Shown here: positions 11,721 through 22,293 of the stretch, piece after piece
Position numbering within the stretch: position 1 is the first letter of the stretch
Layout of the letters: the number at the start of each line of letters is the position of its first letter
Notes under the pieces: model-generated
Seen by the model: only the letters and a program-made list of their open reading frames with translations
What the model was told of the DNA's origin: nothing
Database searches by the model: none
Position numbers and translations under genes: made by a program
NCBI GenBank assembly: GCA_021397835.1
Contig: JAJFZO010000028.1
Location: forward strand, 2,589,501-2,653,500
Direction of reading: 5' to 3'
Origin: Moringa oleifera
Lineage: Eukaryota > Streptophyta > Magnoliopsida > Brassicales > Moringaceae
DNA length: 64,000 bases

Positions 11721-13830
11721 TCAAGGTCCTATCATCTTTTCCACAATATGCCTGCCCTTTTTCTTCAATATAACGCCTTTTCTCTTCAAGTTTCTCTCCC
11801 ATTTTCTTCCTCAAATCAAGCATCCTTGCCTTCTTTCCCATCTTCCTCAGCTTTGACTCATCTTGCTCAATTTGAATATTTGGCCTTTTGAACTGTTTCA
11901 GAGACCCATATGGCGACTGGCACCCCGTTATTTCTTCTCTGTGCTCTTGTAGTTCAGTACTAGTTAGCAAAGGAGTTTTTAGTTCTTGTAAAGACCTCCT
12001 CCCCTGTAGGGATGTGGTCATAGAGCTTAATGCAGATGTAGATAGATTTATTGATTCAGTAATTGGTTGTTGACTGCATTCTACCTTCTTCACTTTTTGA
12101 TGCTTACTTCCAGGATGATCACTTTCGTTTCCTCTACTGCCTTCAGTCTTGGCTTTTGCTTCCACAGATGGAGAGATGAAAGCTTCATACTCATTGTTGT
12201 AATTGCTACCTACTTCTTGATTAAGCCATAAGAACGGAGCGGCTCTCCCGGGAACCCAGTCATCCTTTTTTGCTAACATCCAGGGAACACATACGCTTCC
12301 ATAGTTGGGTTGCACCATGGTTTCACCTATGGCTGCTTGCATAAGCAAAGCTAGTATCAATGAAACCAAATAGTACTATAGGTTCATCCGGTTAATGCTA
12401 TATCATCAGCAGGGGGAAAAGCTTTAACATTATCAATGCTTGATTTTGCGTGACTACCTAACCTTCCAAAAAATGAAGCACAGTCTATGAATGATTAAAC
12501 ATATCCTGGGTAGCAAATGCTTCATGGAAAATGAGAGAGAGAGGCAAGAATTTACTGATAATAGGAGACAAGTTCTTGATTCTAATCTCAAGAGGTCATT
12601 TACAGGTACTTTTGGCCAATGTAAACTCATATAACTAATAGGTTACTCTGGTATCTGATAATCTATCAACACCAAGAATATTGACAATGCCATCACATAC
12701 ATGGAAGCTGTTGCTGATGGTTTATAGATAAAAGAAAGTACACTGTTCATATATGTATGCATGCATGTCTGGCTGAATGCTCTAGAGCTTAAAAGAAGAT
12801 AATCATAGAATGCATTTTGTTGTAATTACATGTCAAAATATGGCTATTCCATACTATAAAGTTTTATGCAGGTAATGAGTAGAGTCAAGGAAACAACTTA
12901 ATTAAAAGAAAAAAAATTAAATGCTAGTTTTGAAAGATTAGCTTACTCTTAGGTGATTTAAAAAAGGTATAAAAATGCAAAAACAATAAGATCAGAAGGG
13001 AAGGAGGAGTCTGCTATTGTATTTGGTTATATCATAGAAATTTTCCATACCTTATATCAATTGATTAAGAATAAAGCAATATGTTCATGGGTAACCTTGT
13101 GTTCCCAAGTAGAAGACTCAAGAACAAACTCTATATCAGGCATGAAACCAAACCATAACTGGTCAGTAGGAGGGGGCTTTATATTGCAAGCGCACTATTC
13201 CCGAAGTGACCCTTATTGACAAGGATAGAGGAATCTTCAATTTGAAAAATCAACCAGTTGAGCAACTTGGTGTCTTTAGTAGCAGATTATTTGGTTCAAC
13301 TCACACGTCATAAACATAGATCTACATGTTAGATATTTGGCTGCAACAGCCAGGTTTGTAGACTTCAGCAAGTGTACCACTTAAGTGCATTCTCATTTTC
13401 TCCTATCATTGCCTTCAATATTACCAAAAAAAAAAAAAAATCTAACACAAGGAAAGCCTCTCTTTAATTGCCAACAAGGTAACTTATATCTATTGTGAGA
13501 GAGGATGCTTCACAGACATTACACAACTGGAACATAATTTCAATAACCTTCAACACTATTTTCCTTCATATTGTTCAATGGGCCACTTCTACTCCTTCCC
13601 CTATCCTTCCTCCCTCTTTCCATATTAAGCAAAACATATGATAGTTCACTTTCCTAGTCAAACATTTGTAACACAATTACAAGAAAATTTGAACATGTTT
13701 TTATATATTTGCATTGTCTAATGACGTTAGCATGTATTCACAAACTTGTGAAACTTGTTTAGCAATGGAATTTAGAATGGACTTCCACCTGGACTTTGAT
13801 ATCATGCTTTTTAAGTCTTTGAAATCCCAA
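11721..13830 (-). pseudogene. TEX2-like (DUF2404/SMP-domain) gene, 3' exons
   Basis: Three exon-like blocks on the minus strand match the C-terminal half of plant testis-expressed-2-like proteins, ER contact-site proteins with a PH and an SMP lipid-transfer domain. Block C (about 13,746-13,830) reads KSRWKSILNSIAKQ. Block D (13,051-13,234) reads IPLSLSIRVTS, then PPPTDQLWFGFMPDIE and HEHIALFLIN, the end of the SMP domain. Block E (11,721-12,335) reads GETMVQPNYGSVCVPWMLAK, WVPGRAAPFLWLNQE, SLQELKTPLL and MGEKLEEKRRYIEEKG. Lesions: TGA replaces a conserved Arg codon at 13,057-13,059. Small indels sit near 'tcacttcggg' in block D. The acceptor before block E reads caa|G where cag|G is expected. 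One extra A near the end shifts the last ~11 residues out of frame. The upstream half of the gene lies at 53,352-55,903. The lesions make it a pseudogene, though an allele elsewhere could be intact. Confidence 0.78.
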
Positions 13831-13939
13831 CCTCGGAATAGTTAATTATACATGTATATCGGAATTGAAAGCATAGGGTTTAAGTTGGGTGGTATCTGTG
13901 TTAGCAGCTGTCAGGGGCAGATGACCTTAACTTGTGGAC

Positions 13940-14340
13940 AAAAACCTGTACCGACAGACACTTTGATCGTCGGTATAGGCTCCATCGCTATAAACTTTTA
14001 GTAACATTTTTTACATCTATTGGTATATGTAATAGGTGCTTTAGTGATGATTTTACGTACGTCACTATATGTAAATGTTGTACTGATAGATGCTTTGTTT
14101 GTCACTAAATGTAAATATTTTAATGATACATTCTTTGGCTGTCACTATATGTATAAAATCTTTAGCTATGCATACTTCCATGTGTCAGTATATGAATAAA
14201 TATTTACTGACGGACACAACACTCATCAGTGTATTATAAAATCTTTACTGATAGACACTACATCCATCAGTGTATATTTATAGAATTTTACTTACGAATA
14301 AGATATCCGTCAATACATGTCTACTATAGATTTTTTAAAA
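13940..14340. repeat. CACTA-3 left sub-terminal repeats
   Basis: A series of short diverged repeats in both orientations, such as 'ctgacggaca', 'ctgatagaca' and 'tcactatatgtaa', spaced about 40-60 bp. In CACTA elements such arrays are binding sites for the element's DNA-binding protein. The same types occur at 30,660-31,225 and 57,780-58,170. Confidence 0.8.
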
Positions 14341-14819
14341 AAATTTACATTTAATTTTATTTTAAAATTATACTTATCGTATTGCATACACCATCGACTT
14401 ACTATTGAATACTTTATTATATGAATTCATTTTAATCGTAGATGTAATACTATACGAATGATGATTTTATACTACAATTTCATTTCAAAGTAAATAACTT
14501 ACTCCTATCTGGATAATCCAAGTCCCAAATTATAGTCAACATACATTAAATGACCAATGGTAAGAAAAAGTAATAGAAAAAAATTAACTGTAAATGGTAA
14601 CAATTATAGTTCACCCTAAGAAAAGACATCTAAATATTAAAAAAAAAAAAACATTGTTATAAGGCTTCAACATAGTGATGTAGATCTGAAGTAATACAAG
14701 TGTTAAATAAAATTACAAAAAAAGAAACAAAAATATGAAAAAGTCTGTGTCCAATATGACCATGTCCAAGCTGCGATTGGGAAGGTACTTCTAAACTAGT
14801 ATCTTTTTTTCTTCTTTTA

Positions 14820-14960
14820 GCAAAAACCTAACAGATTTACTAGGTTTTGGTATAGTAGTTTAGCAATCAACATTACTTCAATTTTCAACTCTTATAGACC
14901 TTGCCCTGAGGTACTTAATAGCCTCTTCACAGCTACTTTTTGCCCATCAAATAGTGTCCC
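14820..14960 (-). pseudogene. receptor-like kinase exon fragment captured in CACTA-3
   Basis: The minus strand reads GTLFDGQKVAVKRLLSTSG, a stop (TAA, from CAA or GAA), then IEVMLIAKLLYQNLVNLL and GFC. This is the N-lobe of a plant receptor-like kinase of the DUF26/S-domain type, equivalent to GTL.DGQEIAVKRLS.SSGQG..EF.NEV.LIAKLQHRNLVRLLG. The ATP-binding Lys of the VAVK motif is present. Only ~47 codons are visible, there is no flanking kinase sequence, and one stop interrupts it. It lies inside the left arm of CACTA-3 between the sub-terminal repeats and the second CACTA ORF, so it is best explained as captured host DNA. Not functional. Confidence 0.75.
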
Positions 14961-16739
14961 TTAAATGACTAGATCCATAGTAATATGTAAATGAAAATAA
15001 ACATGTGGGCATGTAAATATGTATTTTGAATATATATATATAGCATTACCTTATAAAATGGAGCAAAACGTCCTTCTTCAAACTTTTTAGAATCAGAAAA
15101 ATATGAATTACCTTCTAAACAAGATAAGATCAAAGTAATAAGTCAATCCAATGAAAAAAAAACTACAAAGAAACACATTTACTAAAGAATTTGCTAATAG
15201 ATAAAACTTAAGTTATGAACAAAAGTAATACCAATATAAGATTAGTAAAAACAATTAGTCATCAAATATAATCAATGCAAAACTTAAGACTTAGATCTTC
15301 AAATGCAGAAAAAACCAAACCAATACATGTATACATTTAGTAATAAGAAAAGTAAATAATAGCACTAGTAATACAAAAAATGGTAAGTTCTATGAACATA
15401 ACATAATCATTAAGGCATCAAACATAACTCATCATAGGCTACCCAATTAACATCACTTATCAACATTTTATTTAGTAGATTCTAGTTTAAAGATATTCAT
15501 ACTGCAATTTAATAGAAGACTTCTTATAGCTGCAAAGTGTTGTTATGGAACGCTACTATCATCTTGAACCTATTAATGACAAACAAAGAGAAAATATATA
15601 TAAGAATGCAGTAATTAATTATATTATTTTTAAACTTAAAATGTAAAAGATATCATACCTCCACATCATTTGATGCCTTCCCCACATTTGAAAGTGCAGT
15701 TAAATCAGTAATTGGATATTGCTTAATTAAGTCAAGCATAACTCCAAACTTTCCTTGAAGTTCTCTGACATCTCCCTCTAATCCTTGAATGTAATTCTTC
15801 AATTTAGTATTTTCTTGCATGACTTGTGATTTGGAACATTCATCTCCTTTTGATGAACTACCAATCTTACAAATACAATGAACACATCCTCTCCATTTAA
15901 CTCTTTTTACTTGAGAATAAATATCACCTTTATATGAACCACAATCACTCAATGACCCTCCAAATTCATTTATTTTATTCGTCATAAGCTTCTACCATTT
16001 AATAATAATTCAATCATTAATGTCCACTAAGATTGAATCTATTAACAAATATGAAAAGAGAAAATAAATAAATTACATACAATTATATGAGCAGCCTTCT
16101 CATTCATAATGGTTTTGTCCTTTCATGTCAGACTTTCAATATATATTTGAGCACGTAAAGTTCGTACTCCATTAGCCTCCAAAGTCTGTAATAAAAAGCA
16201 AAATAATGAATACCTTGATAAGTGAATTATCTTGTTAATGCAAATACTAAACAGAAGGTCTAAAAAATAAAGTAATCTTTTTATGGATTAATCTAGAAAA
16301 TGACTTCATCCCAATGCAATGAGGCTCATCTAGTTTGGCACGATTTTGTTTGTTTACTATGCTCACTGTCTGCAATTTAAAAAAAAAAAGTAACTGTACA
16401 TGTTTTGAAAGGAAAACTAATATAAAATCAAGATAAAACACAAATAATGGTTGAAATGATGAATTCATACCTTCCATTTACTAAAGCACCAATAGTGACA
16501 AATAAGTTTTAACTGAGTTTTATCAACTTGAGAATCTACCATATTGCCAATCATTTGCTCTTCGAATAAGGTTTCATCAAATATTTTAGCCTTTATTTCA
16601 CTTTTTCACTGTCTGCATTTTTCACCAATATTACTTATTTTCCATTTTTTTGATGTTTTAGTTAAGCTTGGAACAAATATAAAAAACCATATCAAAAGCT
16701 TAATTAACTATTAAACTACCATTATAAGAAAAATTATTT

Positions 16740-16915
16740 TTAATGACAGTATTTTATGACGGTCTTTTATGAACGTCATTAAAAAATTGAATACATAACG
16801 GTTTGAAAAGACTGTCACAAAAAACGTAACATACATGACGGTCATAAGAGATCGTCATAAAAAACGTAGTATACATGACGGTTTTGAGGGACCGTCATAA
16901 AAAATCTGTAATGAG
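16740..16915. repeat. CACTA-2 left sub-terminal TGACGGTC repeats
   Basis: About seven copies of a 9-10 bp motif (tgacggtct / gaccgtcat and variants) in both orientations, several arranged as small palindromes. They mirror the right-hand array at 20,635-20,990. Confidence 0.9.
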
Positions 16916-17029
16916 ACAAAAAAAGTTTGTGATGGAGACTCGAATCTAATATAAATGTCATTGCCATCTAGCCAAAGCAAAAGATGTTGCATGTCTTAGA
17001 CAGATTGATATTTAATTTAAATAATTGAT

Positions 17030-17240
17030 TGAAAATGCAAACCAACAGGCTCGAACCCAAGTCCTGTTGAACCTTATTTCAAGCTTACAATCATTTGCTC
17101 CACAATTTGTTTGCTATGTTGTTTGTTTAATAAAACATATGTTTGAATTATTTTGAGAAAAAAAGGCCTGGAGGCTGACTTGAACCCAAGCTCTCTTAGT
17201 CAATTTTATGAGACTTTACCACTTGGTCAACCGAAATCTT
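17030..17240 (-). repeat. two tRNA-like (SINE-head-like) segments
   Basis: On the minus strand, 17,177-17,232 reads 'gaccaagtggtaaag', resembling a pol III A box, and 45 bp later 'gggttcaagtc', resembling a B box. A second B-box-like 'gggttcgagcc' occurs at 17,048-17,058 with weaker A-box-like sequence upstream. Neither folds into an obvious complete tRNA with an acceptor stem or CCA end, so these are not called tRNA genes. They could be SINE heads or tRNA relics carried by CACTA-2. Confidence 0.4.
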
Positions 17241-18478
17241 ATGTAATAATTTTGACAGTAATAAAATTTAAATAGTATATAGGATGTACTGTAAATATCT
17301 GGAAAGCTCTTCACCCACGCACTGGCAGTGGTCTTCTTCATTCACCCCCGAAAATACCAGTATTTGAAATAGAGATTTCTCTCTTTCAACATCATATAAT
17401 CGATGGAAAGCTTCGTTCTTTCAAGAAATTTTGTGAAATAGGCTTCGTGCACTGTCGAATGATACCATTAAAGAAAAAAATGGTATGTAAAACTAATCAA
17501 ACTTTCATCTCACATTGTTAGAGAAAGAGAGAGAGATTGTTTTATTGATTCTTCCAATTTCTTACTTAGTTTTGTTCTAAAACTTTCTTCTCTTGGCATT
17601 ATGCATTTTCGGATGATACCCATGTTTGTTACCCTTGTGATACTGGAAATTGTAAGTAAATGAAGCGAGAAATTGTAAGCTATGTCTGGGGCTGCCAAGT
17701 TTCTCCTAATGACGTAACAAAGCCACACCGAAGTGTGTACCATGCATGTATTTGAGGAAAAGTAAAACCTAACATAGACAAATTAACTCTCTTTCTTTCT
17801 CTCTATGTATATGTATTTAGTAGCTTAGACAGCCTTAGGTACTGCCTTCACAGGCTACGTTTTCTCATCCCTATAGGCAGGAAAGCTTGTTGTCAAAGCA
17901 TGCTTGCTCGTTCTTGGACCAGAATTTTAGATTATAAATGTTAGTTGGCTGGCAATTCGGACACTTAATTCCTTCTCATCTAAGATGTCTTTGTGCTATT
18001 CAAGGTGCTCTTTTTGAAGAATCATCACACATGTAAGCTTGGAAAAGGAGCTGCCACTTGACTGACCCCACCACATGGAAGACAAAAGCACCAATATTCT
18101 ATCATTTTGCTGCATGTAGGTGCCATAATATAGGACTGCCATTTAGTACATGAATTAAATCCTTAAGAGAAACCAATAATAAAGAATAATCATTGAGAGA
18201 AAAAGTTTATTGATACTCCGATACTTTAATTAAAGTGAAACTTTTGTAGTATTTTTCTATGCTAGTAATAAAGGTTTTTTTTTCTCACAGATGATATGGT
18301 TCATCATGCAGGATAATTGCTGTGATGGTCAATTGCTCGTTTGAAGGAAAGGAAAGCTTATAATATATTAATAGAACTTGAAAGAAAAGTCAAAACCCTT
18401 CAGACAGAAGCCATTACTTTTTTTGCACAGGTAACATCATTCCAGGTTGGTAATTTCTTAGTAATCTACTAATGTACC

Positions 18479-18870
18479 ATGTGTTTAGAAGAAATAGTCT
18501 TCGCTTTGCCTAAGGCCTTTCAGTCTAGTAGGCACCTTGCTTTTACCATTTCTCATTGTGAAGATCTTACACTCATTAGATGTCCTTGTCAATCATGTGC
18601 TAATTTGACATTATTAAGTGTTGAAGAAATAAAGTATCATTTGTTTAGTAAATGGATTGATCAGAGGTGTAAGAGATGGATTTGGCATAGAGAAGAGTGT
18701 TCTTCTAGATCTTGCACAAATAAGAAATCAGTGTTTGATGAATCTTTCAAGGATGATCATATCGACAATACAATAGTCATAGTTCATGATGCATTTGAAT
18801 CTTGTCAAGATGATTCCAAATTATTTCAGAACTTACTAGCATTTGTCTGTATATCAGGTGAGATAGAATT
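18479..18870 (+). pseudogene. CACTA-2 transposase-associated domain fragment
   Basis: The frame 18,479-18,949 contains IRCPCQSCAN, then EEIKYHLFSKWID and RWIWHREE. This is the zinc-binding Transpos_assoc domain at the N-terminus of CACTA transposases (pattern CPC..C.N......V..HL...G....Y..WIWHGE). It continues with acidic sequence (SFKDDHIDNTIVIVHDAFE), also typical of that region. The rest of the transposase (Transposase_21, DUF4218, DUF4216) is absent. The next recognisable block is the Ulp1-like fragment at 19.1-19.8 kb, so the middle of the element has been deleted. The last part of the open frame, after about 18,870, probably runs into an intron. Confidence 0.75.
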
Positions 18871-19129
18871 TCAATATCAGTTTATTTCAATATCCATATT
18901 TATAAGATTTAACTTTCAATTTTTTTACTTTCAGATATCTACATGTTAATTTGAAGGATACGAAAAATTTGAAACAATTTGGCTTCATCAATCCTGTGAT
19001 TGTCTCAATCTCTGATGGACTAAACAATGAAAGTAGGTTAAAAGATAAGGCACAACATATTGCTGAGCGGTTAGAAAAAGCACATTCTAACCAAATTCTT
19101 TTCATGCCTTACAATCCAAAGTAAGAAAT

Positions 19130-19800
19130 TTCTATCTTAATTGCTTTACCAAGACATATTTCATTTGGCTATTTATCATCTCTCGTTTTTCTTATTACGA
19201 ATAAATTTCATTGGGAATTAGTGGTTATTGATATGGCATCACGAATAGTGTATCATTTGGATTCTTTGAGTCATGAAGTAGGACCTGATCTTAGAAAAAT
19301 TGTGACCATGTGAGTACAAGTTTTACTTTATGTCTTTTGTTTGTTGATTTTATTATTACTTCTAAATACTACATATTTTCAAATGTTTATTGGTTAATGA
19401 TACATGGGTTTTGAAATGTTTCATGTGAGATCCAATATTACATGGCAACAAATTCAAGTGAGTTCATTTTGTTTTTTCATTATTAATAATATTAAAAATA
19501 ATACGTGTTAATGATTATATTTCTACATTTATAGGCACCGATTCAAAGAGGTGGTATAAAATGTGGCTATTTTGTACTTCGATTTATGAAGGAAATAATT
19601 AAAGATCCAAAAATTCTTTGTGAGAATGTCAAATTATTTATTTTATTTACATATTAAATATTTTATATTATACATAATATCAAATTGATTATGTTATCTT
19701 CTTTTGTGTTTTAATCTTAAAGTTCAATGGTAAGGATACATATAGCAATGAAGAAATTGATAAAGTATGTGTTGAATGGGCTATGCATGTACAATAGTTA
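19130..19800 (+). pseudogene. CACTA-2 Ulp1-like cysteine protease fragment
   Basis: Exon-like blocks on the plus strand match the catalytic part of Ulp1/C48 proteases found in plant transposons. The first reads FHWELVVIDMASRIVYHLDS (19,208-19,270), giving the catalytic His and Asp. After an intron-like gap, APIQRGGIKCGYFVLRFMKE (19,532-19,595) gives the oxyanion Gln and catalytic Cys. A final block reads FNGKDTYSNEEIDKVCVEWA (from about 19,722). All four active-site positions are therefore still present, although the N-terminal part of the protease is missing. Whether the blocks can be spliced in frame cannot be judged by eye. In CACTA elements this protease is normally part of the second ORF. 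Confidence 0.72.
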
Positions 19801-20634
19801 CTATCATAGCCAGGTATGTAATCCTTGTTAGCTCATTAATAGTGTATTTTAATTGTGTGTTGTTTGTCTTGGTTAAATTCAAGTATGATAAACTAATTCT
19901 ATTCATTGAACGCTCTATTCATTCTATTCATTGAGCCATCTACTAATTCTGTTCAGTTCTTTGTCAATTCTATTGAGAATTCAGTAAATGTCATCTTTAA
20001 GCAGTTGGTAAAGCAAAAAGCAAGGAAAAGTATTCAAGCATGCATATGAAATAAATATGTTCATAATCAGTTAATTTTCACACTTACTGTTGCATTACAC
20101 GAAGTTACATTTTTTATGCCTAGATGTAGGGAATTAGAATAGAAAATTGCATATTATGGTTAATATATACCTTATAGGTTACAAGAAGTTATATTTTTGG
20201 CATCTAAATACATTCCCAACCTTTTATTATATTTGATTTTCAAGCTTTATTACATTTGCTTATTTATTTTGATATGTAAATTAATTATATGGTAAATAGA
20301 GCTTATATAATAATGTATCTTTTCTATAACTATTGCAGAAGTGACACATCTAATGCATTGGGTATTTTTTGATGTAATGGTAGAACGGAGCAGTGAAAAT
20401 GACAATTGTGTAATTTAATTTGTAGATATTTTGTTTATTTTTTATACTTAATATTATTTTATTTTGTAAAATAATAATAGTTGTAGTTATAAATATATGT
20501 AATTTTTTTGTTTAACATTTTTGCATTGTTTGACTATAATTGCAAAAAAAATGACAAATATTAATTAATTTACAAAAATTATAAAAAATTTTGTGATTAA
20601 TTAATAAAAAATATATAATAAAACATAAACATTT

Positions 20635-20990
20635 TTTATGACGGTCATAAAAACCGTCATAAAAAGTACACATTTCTGTTATTCACAAAAACTGTTGATA
20701 ATTAAATTTTTTTTAATGACGATCACAAAGACCGTCATGATATCATCAATATATTTTATGACGGTCTGTAATGTACCGTCATAAGTTTTTTATGATGGTC
20801 CATTACAGACCTTCATTAATATTCTAACTTTTTAATGACGGTTAAAAACCGTCAAAAATTTATGACGGTCTTTTAAACCGTCAAAAATTTATGACGGTCT
20901 TTTTTCTATGACATCACTTATAATAACAGTTTTCTGACCGTCATAAAAAGCTTTTTATGATGGGCATTACCCGTCATAAAGATTTGTTTT
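20635..20990. repeat. CACTA-2 right sub-terminal TGACGGTC repeats
   Basis: A dense array of 'tgacggtc' / 'gaccgtca' motifs in both orientations, about a dozen copies over ~350 bp, several forming perfect small palindromes such as 'gacggtc...gaccgtc'. It corresponds to the left array at 16,740-16,915. Confidence 0.92.
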
Positions 20991-21314
20991 CTTGTAGTGT
21001 ACAATGGAAAAAATCTGTTAACTCATACCTGTATTGTTTTCCACATTTCATCTTTGTATTGTTTTGGCATCTCATGCCAACTTACATAATTGATGGGTAC
21101 AAATTGAGCATTTCGAACCATGCTACCAATGAAACAAGTTAGAGTATAAGCTTCTGTGCCAATAGGTTGACCTTTTGCTTCTAATGAAACAGCAATGTGT
21201 TCATCTTCAGATAAATCTCAAACCTGGACAATGCGTGAAGGACCTCTAACCCTCTTGTTATGTTGAATAACATCTACTTAAAAGAGACATACATTAATAT
21301 CTTATTGTAAGTAC

Positions 21315-21985
21315 TGTAACATATTATAGTAGGTCTACTTCAACATGTTAAAGCAAGTTGATGCAACATGCGGCAATAAGTTAGCTACATAATTTGGCAG
21401 TAAATTGCTGTAAAATATAGCAGTATGTTGCTATAAAATATAGTAATATGTTTGCTTTAACATATTAAGGCAAGAAGATGCAACATATGGTAGCAAGCTC
21501 TACTGCAACATATAGTAGTAAGTTACTGCAAAATTTGGCAGCAAGTTACTGCAACATATAGCAGCAAGCTGCTACAAAATATGACAGTAAAATATGGCAG
21601 TAGGTTTGCTTCAACATGTTAAAGCAAGTATATGCAACATATGGTAGCAAGTTAGCTACACAATTTGGTAGCAACTTGCTGCAAAATATGGCAATATGTA
21701 TGCTTCAACATGATAAAGGAAAAAGATGCAACATATGGCAGCAAGCTGCTACAAAATATGACGGTAAAATTTGGCAGTAGGTTTACTTCAACATATTAAA
21801 GCAAGTAAATGCAAGATATGGCAGCAAGTTAGTTATACAATTTAGCAACAAGTTATTGCAAAATATGGCAGTATGTTAGCTTTAACATAGTAAGGCAAAG
21901 AAGATGCAACATATGGCAGCAAGTTACTATAAAATTTGGTAGCAAGTTGCTACAACATATGACAGTAGGTTTGCTGTAACATAAT
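21315..21985. repeat. minisatellite of ~22-bp 'gcaacatatggcagcaagtt' units
   Basis: About 30 diverged copies of a 21-24 bp unit (variants of 'tgcaacatatggcagcaagt' and 'gctacaaaatatggcagta'), organised in a higher-order pattern of ~95-155 bp. That pattern is marked by a recurring 'tttgcttcaacatgttaaag' segment, seen near 21,338, 21,450, 21,607, 21,698, 21,785 and 21,870. It lies between the two CACTA-3 ORFs, probably in an intron or spacer. Confidence 0.88.
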
Positions 21986-22293
21986 ACCAAAATAAAGGAG
22001 TTATACCTCGTCTATCTTTTGCTGTACAAGTTGAGGAGTTCTCACGATATTGCTCGAGCTGAAACTGTGAACTAGGATTAGAATTATGACTTGAACATAT
22101 AATATTCAAACGTTTATGTCTTGGCATTTTTTAAAGTAATGCTCAATAAAAAAGCAATTGAAAGATATGTTAAAAGAATAAATACAACATAACACAAAAC
22201 TATGTAGAATAACATAATATGCCACTTTTTTGGTAAAAATAAACTTCTATAAAAACTAGAATATAAAATTGACCTTGGGCATCATTGATATTA

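Larger units (their letters stand above)
16719..20999 (+). mobile_element. CACTA-2, 4,281-bp CACTA element nested in CACTA-3
   Basis: The right end is 'ttttcttgtagtg' at 20,999, the inverse of CACTACAAGAAAA. The left end is CATTATAAGAAAA at 16,719, one transition away from CACTATAAGAAAA. Both are flanked by TAC (16,716-16,718 and 21,000-21,002), the 3-bp target duplication expected for CACTA. Sub-terminal TGACGGTC-type repeats lie at 16,740-16,915 and 20,635-20,990. Inside are a Transpos_assoc-like fragment, an Ulp1-like protease fragment and two tRNA-like segments. The transposase core is missing, so it is non-autonomous. It lies inside an intron of the CACTA-3 second ORF. Confidence 0.9.
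15653..21270 (-). pseudogene. CACTA-3 second ORF (Transposase_24-like), split by CACTA-2
   Basis: Minus-strand exon-like blocks match the second protein of plant CACTA elements (PF03004-type). The first block (about 21,003-21,270) reads VRGPSRIVQV, EAKGQPIGTEAYT and PINYVSWHEMP. Left of the nested CACTA-2, 16,460-16,640 reads LFEEQMIGNMVDSQVDKTQ and LICHYWCFSKWK. Block 16,250-16,370 reads TVSIVNKQNRAKLDEPHC and GMKSFSRLI, corresponding to the family motif NR.K...PHT.GTKSFAR. The last block (15,653-15,985) is a hydrophilic, partly coiled-coil segment with ENTKLKNYIQGLEGDVRELQ. I do not see the Ulp1 protease that some relatives carry. The gene is broken by the 4.3-kb CACTA-2 insertion at 16,719-20,999 and by frame breaks. 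Confidence 0.72.

Noticed and set aside
11680..12369. A stand-alone 229-codon gene starting at 12,369
   Set aside because: Conserved sequence begins only at 12,335, after a splice-acceptor-like site. The first ~11 codons are intron, and the last ~14 come from a frame shift past the family's normal stop at 11,721-11,723.
17177..17240. A tRNA gene
   Set aside because: A and B boxes are suggestive, but no cloverleaf with acceptor stem and anticodon arm could be drawn.
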